Positions 51,394 through 59,120 of a stretch of 64,000 bases of DNA are shown one piece after another. The notes beneath the pieces were generated by a model. It searched no databases, had not been told where the DNA came from, and saw nothing but the letters and a program-made list of their open reading frames with translations. The stretch comes from Salegentibacter holothuriorum (GTDB taxonomy: Bacteria > Bacteroidota > Bacteroidia > Flavobacteriales > Flavobacteriaceae). Location: positions 1-64,000 of the forward strand of contig NZ_FUYY01000005.1 of assembly GCF_900168045.1 (NCBI RefSeq). The letters run 5' to 3'. Both the position numbers and the translations under genes were made by a program. Each line of letters begins with the position of its first letter. Position 1 is the first letter of the stretch.

Positions 51394-52908
51394 TTACAGC
51401 AATTTTTCGATTTTTGCTTTTGCAACGTAAGGCCGAAGATGCGATCCTTGTTCTACAATAGTCCCCTCCTTATCGATTAATAAATAATAAGGGATCCCAC
51501 TAATTCCAAAAGCAGCCATAAAATCCCGACTTTGATTTTGATCCAGAAAATAATGTTCTCCGGCCAATTGATACTTGTCTAACGTGGCTTTATAAGCTTT
51601 TTTATTGGATTGGACACAGAAATAAATAAAGACAACATCTTGGCCTTCCATTTCTTCCATGAGTTTTTTAGAATTCGGGAATTCTCCCAGGCAAGGGGCA
51701 CACCAGGGTGCCCAGGTATCCGCATAAATAACTTTGCCCTTATGGGTGGCCAGGAGGTCTTCGATTAATTTATCCACTGAAGTCCCCGCTGTTTCTTTTA
51801 ATAGGGCTTCGGTCGCCAGCTTAGGGGACGCTATACGCTGCTTGGTTTCTTTATAATGTTCTTCCAGCGGTTCGGCTATAAAAGCTTCGGTAATGTGCAC
51901 ATCGACCAGATCCCTATATCTTTCATAAAGTCCTATCTCCGCTTCTTCAAATTCCTGTCTGAATACCTCGGCCAATACCAGTTGCCGCAATAAACTGTCT
52001 TGGGTGTGTTTTATAATGCCATATATTTTGACGGAATCCAGCTCTTTTGCGCCTCCGGCCATGCCGAATTTGGTACGGTATTTCTCATTTGATTTTTCAT
52101 TCCAGGTCTTGGTGCTGGCATAACCATAATGATACCGGTTCACAAAATTCATTAAGGCATAGCCACTCAGTAACATAGGTTTGGTAATGGGGAGACGCTT
52201 TTTTAAAGAATCATAGTAGGTTTCGGGAACATCCCATGTTATTGGCAGGTTGTTTGACACGCGGTGTGCCTGGGGATAAAAATATAAGGCGTTGTAATAA
52301 TCTTGCTCGATATAGGTTTTTGCCCAGAGTAGGGTTTCTTCATTGGGCGAATATTTCTCGGCAAATCTGCGCAATAAATCAGTACTCTTCTGCTGTAAAG
52401 TATCGAGATACTTCTGATAGTCATCGACTCCATATTCTTTTTTGGAATTCTTCTTGGCATCCCAATCGGTATAAATTTCATTTGAAAAATACATTTCCTG
52501 AAAATGCGCGGCGTCTTGATTGGTCGCAACAGCATCGCCAGAAAACTGTATTGATTTTAAAATTGGAACCCTCTCAGGGGTTTTTGCATCAAAACTCATA
52601 TGAATACTATCCCCAGGATGTGTTAAAACCAGAAAATTCATACCAGGGTTCACCCATACATCAGTCGGGGTATAGCTTTTAAAAGACGTTGAAAAATGCC
52701 CGGTACTATCAATTTTAGAATCGAGAGCTATTCGTTTTACGCCGACCCGGTTTACGGCAAAGGTAATATTGGGATCTGCTGGATCAAAATTGGAGATTTT
52801 ACCGGTTAAAGTAACGGTCTTTGGATTGTCGTAGCTGTAGGTATTCTTTGACTTCTCTTTTTTACAGGAGATGGAAATGAGCAATACCAGGAGTATTAGT
52901 TTTTTCAT
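51394..52908 (-). CDS. TlpA-like thioredoxin-fold lipoprotein
   Basis: A 504-residue lipoprotein (lipobox ISISC, Cys15, followed by KKEKSK). The N-terminal beta domain (GKISNFDPADPN onward, about 30-125) is DUF4369-like, the middle is helical, and the C-terminal thioredoxin domain carries WAPWCAPC around residues 398-405 and the cis-Pro segment GISGIPYYLLIDKEG. It is likely anchored in the outer membrane facing the periplasm and acts on disulfides. It belongs with the two other TlpA-type genes and the LytTR systems. Its probable promoter site (53647-53675) is separated from it by the repeat-flanked DUF559 gene. Confidence 0.9.
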   Translation of the reverse strand: MKKLILLVLLISISCKKEKSKNTYSYDNPKTVTLTGKISNFDPADPNITFAVNRVGVKRIALDSKIDSTGHFSTSFKSYTPTDVWVNPGMNFLVLTHPGDSIHMSFDAKTPERVPILKSIQFSGDAVATNQDAAHFQEMYFSNEIYTDWDAKKNSKKEYGVDDYQKYLDTLQQKSTDLLRRFAEKYSPNEETLLWAKTYIEQDYYNALYFYPQAHRVSNNLPITWDVPETYYDSLKKRLPITKPMLLSGYALMNFVNRYHYGYASTKTWNEKSNEKYRTKFGMAGGAKELDSVKIYGIIKHTQDSLLRQLVLAEVFRQEFEEAEIGLYERYRDLVDVHITEAFIAEPLEEHYKETKQRIASPKLATEALLKETAGTSVDKLIEDLLATHKGKVIYADTWAPWCAPCLGEFPNSKKLMEEMEGQDVVFIYFCVQSNKKAYKATLDKYQLAGEHYFLDQNQSRDFMAAFGISGIPYYLLIDKEGTIVEQGSHLRPYVAKAKIEKLL

Positions 52909-52938
52909 AAGTTGATTTTTAGAGGCTTAATTTTTGAT

Positions 52939-53030
52939 TATTGGTTTTACCCCTTAGTTTCTTGTTTACCCCCTCGATCGCCCTAAAAGGGGAGGTTTTG
53001 GAAGTTCAGTTTATAAGTCCCCTTTAGGGG
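52939..53030. repeat. 92-base direct repeat, left copy
   Basis: It runs from ATTGGTTTTACCCC through CCCCTCGATCGCCCTAAA and GGGGAGGTTTTGGAAG. A copy with only scattered differences is at 53449-53540, on the other side of the DUF559 gene. The CCCTAAA..GGGGAGG part can form a hairpin. Confidence 0.75.
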
Positions 53031-53047
53031 ATTTAGGGGTTTTTGAT

Positions 53048-53443
53048 TTAGGGGTTATTTATTAGCCTTTTTATTTCTTCGAGTACATTGTGTAATTTAT
53101 TTATGACCTCATCATTTGTAAACCGTATTAATTTTAGATTTTGAAATTTCAAAAGTTCCGTTCGTTCTTGATCTTTTTTTATTTGTTCTGTCTTATCGTG
53201 GTATTTGCCATCAACTTCAATAATTAATCCCAATTCATGACAATAGAAATCAACTATAAAAAGATGAATGGGATGTTGTTTTCTGAATTTATAACCGTTT
53301 AATTTCTTGTTCCTCAATTCATTCCATAGCTTCTTTTCGGCCGGGGTAGTATTTTTTCTCAAATGCCTTGCTTTCTGAAAAATCGACGGCGTTGCTCCTT
53401 TAAACATACTGTCATCGTGGTATAAATTATTCTTTGATTCCAT
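53048..53443 (-). CDS. DUF559 (Vsr/PD-(D/E)XK-like) nuclease-domain protein
   Basis: A 131-residue protein matching DUF559: ARHLRKNTTPAEKKLWNEL, then FRKQHPIHLFIVDFYC and IIEVDGKYHD, which carry the Asp and Glu-x-Asp expected of the very-short-patch-repair/restriction-endonuclease fold. The length is typical. These proteins occur as stand-alone, scattered genes in Bacteroidota. Here it is bracketed by 92-base direct repeats a few bases from its start and about 20 bases from its stop, suggesting that gene and repeats moved together. Substrate is unknown. Confidence 0.88.
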   Translation of the reverse strand: MESKNNLYHDDSMFKGATPSIFQKARHLRKNTTPAEKKLWNELRNKKLNGYKFRKQHPIHLFIVDFYCHELGLIIEVDGKYHDKTEQIKKDQERTELLKFQNLKLIRFTNDEVINKLHNVLEEIKRLINNP

Positions 53444-53448
53444 TGGTT

Positions 53449-53540
53449 ATTGGTTTTACCCCCTTGGTTCCTTGTTTACCCCCTCGGTCCCCCTAAAGGG
53501 GGAGGTTTTGGAAGTTCGGTTTAAAAGTCCCTTTTTAGGG
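53449..53540. repeat. 92-base direct repeat, right copy
   Basis: It shares ATTGGTTTTACCCC, CTTGTTTACCCCCTCG, CCCTAAA and GGGGAGGTTTTGGAAGTTC with the copy at 52939-53030 in the same orientation. It begins six bases before the DUF559 ATG (in gene orientation). Confidence 0.75.
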
Positions 53541-53646
53541 TTTTCGCATTAAACACAAAATTGCTGTTGATAGCTCATTTCAGCTTTAACTTAATTTTAT
53601 TTTATAAATAAACCCACTGTTAAGCATATAACAAAGTCTTTTCCGC

Positions 53647-53675
53647 TGAACTGCACCTATAAGGAATGAACTGCA
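53647..53675 (-). promoter_or_regulatory. Putative LytTR-regulator binding site, upstream of the tlpA/DUF559 region
   Basis: TGAACTGCA at 53647-53655 and 53667-53675, again a 20-base period, with the CCTAT spacer start seen at 51135. The nearest minus-strand start is the DUF559 gene (over 200 bases away), then tlpA at 52908. The likely original target is tlpA, before the DUF559 unit came between. Confidence 0.5.
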
Positions 53676-53682
53676 TTTTTTA

Positions 53683-54096
53683 CTATTGTTCCCTAGTATT
53701 TATTGCGCTAGATTGGTCAAGAATAATTTTCCGTGCTTTGTTGAGTCCGATACCCACGAACAAGAGAATAATCCCAAACGCCATTTCTTCCCAGACACTT
53801 AAAAAGTTAAATTTCGCACCATCATTAGAGCTAATTTCTTCAAAACTATTTTTAATAATGTTGGCTACAATAAAGCCAATCCCGCCAAAAAGGAAGATTT
53901 TGTTTAGAATAATAAGAAGTAACACGATATAATCTTTTGGCGGGGTTTGTTTTGGACTTACAAAAATGTTTTTAAACAAGTTGATAAGAATCAAAAAGGC
54001 AAAAAACAATAAGAGGATAAAAACAAAGTCTTTGAACATTGTTGGGAATTGCGCCTGGAGGAGGTTGGCTTGAAGGTCAAAAGATTGTTTTTGCAT
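53683..54096 (-). CDS. Small membrane protein, three predicted helices
   Basis: A 137-residue protein that I do not recognise. It has hydrophobic helices at about 22-44 (DFVFILLLFFAFLILINLF), 56-80 (IVLLLIILNKIFLFGGIGFI) and 106-121 (AFGIILLFVGIGL), with short charged loops and a polar C-terminus. ATG start, no lipobox. The adjacent DUF4419 gene is upstream in the same direction (44 bases between), so they may be co-transcribed. Confidence 0.7.
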   Translation of the reverse strand: MQKQSFDLQANLLQAQFPTMFKDFVFILLLFFAFLILINLFKNIFVSPKQTPPKDYIVLLLIILNKIFLFGGIGFIVANIIKNSFEEISSNDGAKFNFLSVWEEMAFGIILLFVGIGLNKARKIILDQSSAINTREQ

Positions 54097-54140
54097 AATT
54101 AAGGTTTAAGTTATTATAAATTAAAGGGTGTTACCATCTA

Positions 54141-55910
54141 TCATGGCACTCGAACACGGGCGACATAAATTTTTGTTTCCGGTAAAAGGTTTTTAAGTTT
54201 TTTTATGTTTTTGGAGGAGATTTTATTGACAAATGAGAGGTTTTCTATTTTTAAATTCTTTAACCAATCTGGAATTATTATTTTATTAATATTGAAAACC
54301 TCTAAAACCCAAATTTCACCTAGATTTTTAAGGCTTTCAGGAATTGTATCTCTTACAGAGATCCAGCCGTTAGTTATAATTTTGTAGTCTTTCGGAGAAG
54401 CTGTTGTACTGTTTTCTATTTCATGTTCTACAACAGCGTCATTTTTCTCTGATTTTTTGGATACTTTAAACGATATAACGGTAATTCCCTTATTGACTTT
54501 TTTTCCGTTTATCTGTTCATTGATCTCCACTTTAGTTTGTGGAAACCATTGTAGTATTTTATCTTTTTCGGATGTTGATATTGTACCTTTTATCTTCAAA
54601 TGGCCTATTCGAATATCTTTAAGCCAACCTGGAATATGCACTTCTTCTTTGAATTCCAGGCTTAAAGTATATATTTCATCGAATTTTTTTAAAATTTCCG
54701 GTACTTCAATAATCCTTAGATTGATCCCTGAACCTCTAACCTCTGTGGGGATATTCTGCAGAGCTAACTTTTGCTGTAATCCCTCATGGTCAACATCTTT
54801 TTTCCTGATCATCCAACTGATCTTTGGCGTGAGCGCAAAGGTCTCCGGGTTTTGCTCCAGGCCTATGAAGCCGCCCCACAATTCCAACATGGTTTCTTCT
54901 GTGTGGCCACCATTCACTTCTATAAATTTTAAATCGACTTTTACCATTTCTTCGGGTAAGCTTGCGCCGCCTTCCAACTCTTTTAAGTTGTTTCGTTTCC
55001 CATCTTTGTCGTAAGGAAAGAATTTCACAATCCAACCATCAATAATATTTGGAGCACCGTATTTTTCCTGGGAGTGATACTTAAACATATTTCTCCAGAA
55101 GTCTTTGTCTACATCCCCATTTGAAGCTCTTACAAATTCCTGAAGCAGAGGTTCAAGTTCCCCGGTCCACCATTTTAAATTGTATTCTTCTAGCTTTCTG
55201 GTCTTATCAAGTATTTTTTGCCAATCTTCAGGAGTTCCTTCTAAAGTGATTTTAGGAATACCGCATACCACGAGCATGTGCACAAATTCAAAGTATGGTT
55301 CCATAGCTTCCATGATGGTGATTTCAGAAGCTACTTTTTCAATCGGTGTAGTAGTTGAAAAATCTGATGTCAGGATACTGATGAGTTCTTCCCCGGTATG
55401 TTCGGCTATTTGTGAAGTAAATTTGGGAAAAACAGCTTCCCATTTTTTTGCATCTGAGGTCAGGCCATCTTCTGATTCTACTACCAGGCTAAGTTTCCCC
55501 GAAAAGTCAACAAAGTGTTTCCTTAAGAGTTCAGGATTGGCATTGACGTGCCGTGCAAATCCCTGGCTAATCAGTAACCAAACCATATCTGGCGACAACA
55601 CAAAAGGTCGGTGGTCTGCATAGGCAGCGTACATGCCATTAAAAAAAGAATTGTAACCATAATTCACCAGGCTGTCCGGTGCGGCACTTTTTGCCACGAT
55701 TTGGTAATCGAAATCAATTGAGTGCTTTTCCAGGTCCCAATTGCGAAGGTCTGCATCTTTTAGGATTAGATTCTTATAAATTCTATTATAAGATTGTACC
55801 CGCAATAGCTTATCTGGTTTTGACAGCTCTTCTACCTCAAAAGTTATCCCTTCTTGTGCAAAGAGTGTAAGCGGAAAGTAGATCAACAAGATTTTTATGA
55901 GGTGCTTCAT
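54141..55910 (-). CDS. DUF4419 domain protein, exported
   Basis: I start at the ATG giving MKHLIKILLIYFPLTLFAQ, a clear signal peptide; an upstream in-frame ATG (55952) would add 14 unlikely residues. The 589-residue product matches DUF4419 (about 70-400): HRPFVLSPDMVWLLISQGF, then LRKHFVDFSGK, and a later WGGFIGLEQNPETFALTPK. The C-terminal 180 residues contain leucine-rich-like segments (IPGWLKDIRIGHLKIKG, IPDWLKNLKIENLSF), which suggest a short LRR-like or repeat module. Function of DUF4419 is unknown; it is found in both fungi and bacteria. Confidence 0.82.
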   Translation of the reverse strand: MKHLIKILLIYFPLTLFAQEGITFEVEELSKPDKLLRVQSYNRIYKNLILKDADLRNWDLEKHSIDFDYQIVAKSAAPDSLVNYGYNSFFNGMYAAYADHRPFVLSPDMVWLLISQGFARHVNANPELLRKHFVDFSGKLSLVVESEDGLTSDAKKWEAVFPKFTSQIAEHTGEELISILTSDFSTTTPIEKVASEITIMEAMEPYFEFVHMLVVCGIPKITLEGTPEDWQKILDKTRKLEEYNLKWWTGELEPLLQEFVRASNGDVDKDFWRNMFKYHSQEKYGAPNIIDGWIVKFFPYDKDGKRNNLKELEGGASLPEEMVKVDLKFIEVNGGHTEETMLELWGGFIGLEQNPETFALTPKISWMIRKKDVDHEGLQQKLALQNIPTEVRGSGINLRIIEVPEILKKFDEIYTLSLEFKEEVHIPGWLKDIRIGHLKIKGTISTSEKDKILQWFPQTKVEINEQINGKKVNKGITVISFKVSKKSEKNDAVVEHEIENSTTASPKDYKIITNGWISVRDTIPESLKNLGEIWVLEVFNINKIIIPDWLKNLKIENLSFVNKISSKNIKKLKNLLPETKIYVARVRVP

Positions 55911-55999
55911 GTTGTCGGGTTTTTTGTTTAAATGAACAATCGCTCGTTCCAAAATGGCAGGGATTTATTCATATATCTGAATTGATCCATCTTGTGGTT

Positions 56000-56320
56000 T
56001 TAATTAAATGACATTAGACTTCCAAATATTGCCAGGCCCGCAAAGAGGAAAATCAATAATGCCACGCCTATCAGCGATATTATAAGCCCGGCAATGGCCA
56101 GGCCATTGGGTTTGTTGAATAATCCAACAAAAGACAAAACCAGGCCCAGTAGCCATAAAATCCAACCTAGAAGTGGAATCCATCCAAGAAATAAAGCGAT
56201 TAAGGCTAAAACAAAACCTGCAGTTCCCGTGCCGTTAGAGTTATTTTGTCTTGGATTCACAACTATAGTTTGCCCCTGACTATCATTTTCCGGTTTGTAT
56301 CCTTGTGAATTTTGATTCAT
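56000..56320 (-). CDS. DUF4190-like small membrane protein
   Basis: A 106-residue protein with a polar, Asn/Gln/Gly-rich N-terminus (1-32) and two or three hydrophobic helices: GFVLALIALFLGWIPLLGW, then LGLVLSFVGLFNKPNGLAIA and GLIISLIGVALLIFLFAGLA. The glycine-rich paired-helix pattern with NKPNGLAIAG is typical of DUF4190. Role unknown. It stands alone between exported-protein genes, all on the minus strand. Confidence 0.75.
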   Translation of the reverse strand: MNQNSQGYKPENDSQGQTIVVNPRQNNSNGTGTAGFVLALIALFLGWIPLLGWILWLLGLVLSFVGLFNKPNGLAIAGLIISLIGVALLIFLFAGLAIFGSLMSFN

Positions 56321-56424
56321 AATTAATATGGGAATTTTAATGAAATATAATTATTATATAATCAAGGGTTTGTATAGATTTTTGAAAATTGATTTTTGTG
56401 AAAATCAATTGTTTAATTCGTCTT

Positions 56425-56874
56425 TTACCTGGATAATGGTAAACGTGTCCATTCTTCATTAACCCAATTTCCCATATTATTTTTCCAGGCCATCATTAAC
56501 GTTTTTTCATTTTTCAATTCATACCGAAGCGTTCCACGACTTCCATTTAAGTTGGGATCCATTGAATGTTTTATAACATTCTCTACTAAAGTGCTATCAG
56601 TTTTTATTTCATAAGTGCCATATTGCCCAATAGTTGTACCTTTTTTGGGATCTTTTGTTCCCCAGGTTACAAAGGTGAAAAACGTCCTGTCGGGATTAAT
56701 TAATTTATAATTACCAGATAATACTGGTATTAATTCTCCATTCTTTGGATGTATTATTCCCGTTTGCCTCCAGATTCCAACAATAGATTCTGATTCTGGG
56801 ATTTGAGTTTGTTCAGCTTGTGCATTCGCTAGCATGGAAGCGGTCAGGATTAGTAGTATAAAAAGATTTTTCAT
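56425..56874 (-). CDS. DUF4488-like exported protein
   Basis: A 149-residue protein with a signal peptide at about 1-18 (MLANAQ). The body, IVGIWRQTG start, GNYKLINPDRTFFTF, QYGTYEIKTDS and a closing MAWKNNMGNWVNEEWTR, has the lipocalin-like beta-barrel look of DUF4488 proteins of Bacteroidota. No partner is evident; it lies 46 bases after the small lipoprotein gene. Confidence 0.72.
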   Translation of the reverse strand: MKNLFILLILTASMLANAQAEQTQIPESESIVGIWRQTGIIHPKNGELIPVLSGNYKLINPDRTFFTFVTWGTKDPKKGTTIGQYGTYEIKTDSTLVENVIKHSMDPNLNGSRGTLRYELKNEKTLMMAWKNNMGNWVNEEWTRLPLSR

Positions 56875-56920
56875 TTTGTGATTTATTTGAATTATGGTTT
56901 TTTTTTGAGTGGGTTTGATT

Positions 56921-57346
56921 TTATAAATTTGATGAATTGTAAACGAAATTCCTCACTTCCTTTGAAATATTAATATCAATTCCAATTACGCTGTTTTTCT
57001 TTTCACCATTGCTTACGAATGAAATCCAAACTTTACTATAATTTTTAGTTTCCTCTGATGCGTTAAAAATTATTTTTGCACAGCCTTTTCCAAATGATTC
57101 ATAATCTTCAATAGGCTTACTAACATCAAAAAGTTCTACTTTTATAGTGCTTAAAGATCCTTCTTTTGATTCAGTTGAAGGATTTCCTATAAATTTATAC
57201 TCAATTTTCCGGCATTCTGTTAATGTTTTAATTTCAGAGATTGCTGCTGCTATATTTTTATCGGTTTTAGAAAACGGATCTGATTTACAGGACGAAAATA
57301 AAATCAATGCCAATCCAATGAGCAGTATTATTTTCTTATTTTTCAT
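56921..57346 (-). CDS. Lipoprotein of unknown function
   Basis: A 141-residue lipoprotein (lipobox LFSSC, Cys20, then KSDPF). I do not recognise the family. An N-terminal helix (KTDKNIAAAISEIKTLTE) is followed by a beta-rich part with two cysteines (ECRKIEYKF and GKGCAKIIF) that could form a disulfide. Its ATG lies 11 bases inside the end of the upstream M60 gene, so it is probably translated together with it and may be an accessory protein of that enzyme; this is inference. Confidence 0.7.
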   Translation of the reverse strand: MKNKKIILLIGLALILFSSCKSDPFSKTDKNIAAAISEIKTLTECRKIEYKFIGNPSTESKEGSLSTIKVELFDVSKPIEDYESFGKGCAKIIFNASEETKNYSKVWISFVSNGEKKNSVIGIDINISKEVRNFVYNSSNL

Positions 57347-58934
57347 CTTTTAAGGTGCTAATATCTACCTTTGGTTTTGGTAGGTTTATTGCCTTAATTT
57401 CGGCCTTGCATTGGTCTACCATTTCCTGGGTCATTTTATAGCTGTAATTTCCGTAGTCGTTATAATCAAATTCCCCTACGTAGAAAAATCCATATTTATC
57501 AAAGAAATCGGTTAGGTCTGTCTTGCTAACTTTAGAGGCTGTTTTTACAAAATTTAGTTGATATTCCGCAGGATTATTACCCCTGGCTCCCCAGCCACCA
57601 GAATGTCGTGAGCCTTGCCCTTCCTTTCGAATAGCTTCTCCTTGTTGGCGAAAAGCTTCAAAAAGATCGGGATAAAAATCTGGGTTTTCACCTATCCCCG
57701 CGAAATAGAGTTGTAATTGCCAAAATGGAACTACTCTATTAAAAACATCTCCATCCTGTAAATAACATATATCTCCTTCAATAATACTTTCTCGTGATTT
57801 CGCATAATTATTCTGTCTGGAAATTCGGCTTTCATTGCCGAAAGAGGTGGTTACGTATAAGGAGAAAATATTATTACTTACCTCTCCTAAGCCGCCCCAA
57901 TTAAAATATGGGCGCAACTGGTGTACATGGCCAACCTCATGGCTAAAGCCCCAGCAGGGATCGCCTTTTATCACTCGGTCTGGATCTACCACCATAGGCA
58001 TTGCATTACCGGGATCTGTACCCATATACGCAACTCCATCACCATCTCTGAACATATAGTAATTGTAATTTACTCTTGCTAAAATGCGGTTTTTGGGAAC
58101 TTTGTCATACTTAATCAATCCCAAAATGCGATGTTGTCTATATACCAGGGAATCGTAATTATTTATCAATTCCATTCCTCTATTGTAGGCATATTTCTTT
58201 ATGGCCGCTGCCGGGTAGGCAATTTGGATATGTTTTCCACGGGCATCTACTATGGGGTAAACAGCGTTATCTACCAGCGCATTCCAGTCTGCATCACTAT
58301 CAGTAGTGCTGTCAAAATAGCCATTTACCTGGGCAGCTGGGAAATGAACTTGTATTTGCTTGTCTTTTTCCGGCTCGTCAGAAAAATAATCTATGTAAGC
58401 CAGGCCATCGAATTCTGTTAGGTTTACAATGTTAACTCCATTTTGAAGTGTGAATTCCTTTTTTTCAATACCCCATCCCGCCGGATCTTTAGTTGGATCT
58501 GTGCCTTCAGGCGCATGGCGGTTCCAGTTTACGATTACCAGGCCTACTTCAGTGTCCTCGTTAATTCCATCTACTAGTACAAGCTGCTTTCCTTTTGGCA
58601 TATAAATCCCTGTAATATTTTCATACTTGCTATAACCGTCTCCTATCATTAATTGCTGTCCTAATACGCTAGGGGATAGGTAGGCTTCATAATTGGCCAT
58701 ACGAAAATCAGGGTCGTAGTTTTTGGAATATAATTTACTGGCTGTTTCTTGTAATCGATCATTTTTAATGTTGGCAATATCCCGTTTTTTAACCTTCTTT
58801 TTTAAAGAAAGAGCCATGGGAGTTTCAAATACAAAGAGGTCCTTGTATATAGAGGCTATTTCGGTAGCTGATTGGCCGTGTGCCGCTACTATAAAAAAAG
58901 TAGCAATTAGAATTGAAATTAATTGTTTTTTCAT
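57336..58934 (-). CDS. M60 family (enhancin-like) zinc metallopeptidase, exported
   Basis: The ATG giving MKKQLISILIATFFIVAAHGQ (signal peptide) is preferred over an in-frame codon 12 residues earlier. The 532-residue product has the M60 gluzincin signature HEVGH at 332-336 with a Glu 15 residues on (GGLGEVSNN). M60-like domains recognise and cleave mucin-type or otherwise O-glycosylated proteins. The N-terminal part (about 25-120) is a helical and beta leader shared with the paralogue at 59121-61337. It overlaps the lipoprotein gene at its 3' end. The neighbouring SusD points to a glycoprotein-utilisation locus. Confidence 0.9.
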   Translation of the reverse strand: MKKQLISILIATFFIVAAHGQSATEIASIYKDLFVFETPMALSLKKKVKKRDIANIKNDRLQETASKLYSKNYDPDFRMANYEAYLSPSVLGQQLMIGDGYSKYENITGIYMPKGKQLVLVDGINEDTEVGLVIVNWNRHAPEGTDPTKDPAGWGIEKKEFTLQNGVNIVNLTEFDGLAYIDYFSDEPEKDKQIQVHFPAAQVNGYFDSTTDSDADWNALVDNAVYPIVDARGKHIQIAYPAAAIKKYAYNRGMELINNYDSLVYRQHRILGLIKYDKVPKNRILARVNYNYYMFRDGDGVAYMGTDPGNAMPMVVDPDRVIKGDPCWGFSHEVGHVHQLRPYFNWGGLGEVSNNIFSLYVTTSFGNESRISRQNNYAKSRESIIEGDICYLQDGDVFNRVVPFWQLQLYFAGIGENPDFYPDLFEAFRQQGEAIRKEGQGSRHSGGWGARGNNPAEYQLNFVKTASKVSKTDLTDFFDKYGFFYVGEFDYNDYGNYSYKMTQEMVDQCKAEIKAINLPKPKVDISTLKDEK

Positions 58935-59048
58935 GTTTGTATGAATTATTTTTAGGTGCTTCAGTAACAATAGTTTGTAGTTTTAAAAATCATATTTCTA
59001 GAGAATTAATTAATCATAATATCAATTTAGCATAAGTTTAATCTAATA

Positions 59049-59089
59049 AAAAACCCTGAAAACTAGTTCTTTTAAGCTTCAGGGTTTTT
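59049..59089. terminator. Intrinsic terminator
   Basis: AAAAACCCTGAA pairs with TTCAGGGTTTTT over a 17-base loop just past the stop of the larger M60 gene, U-rich in both directions. It separates the two M60 genes transcriptionally. Confidence 0.85.
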
Positions 59090-59120
59090 AAGGCTAACTA
59101 TTTAAACATGAATACAAATT

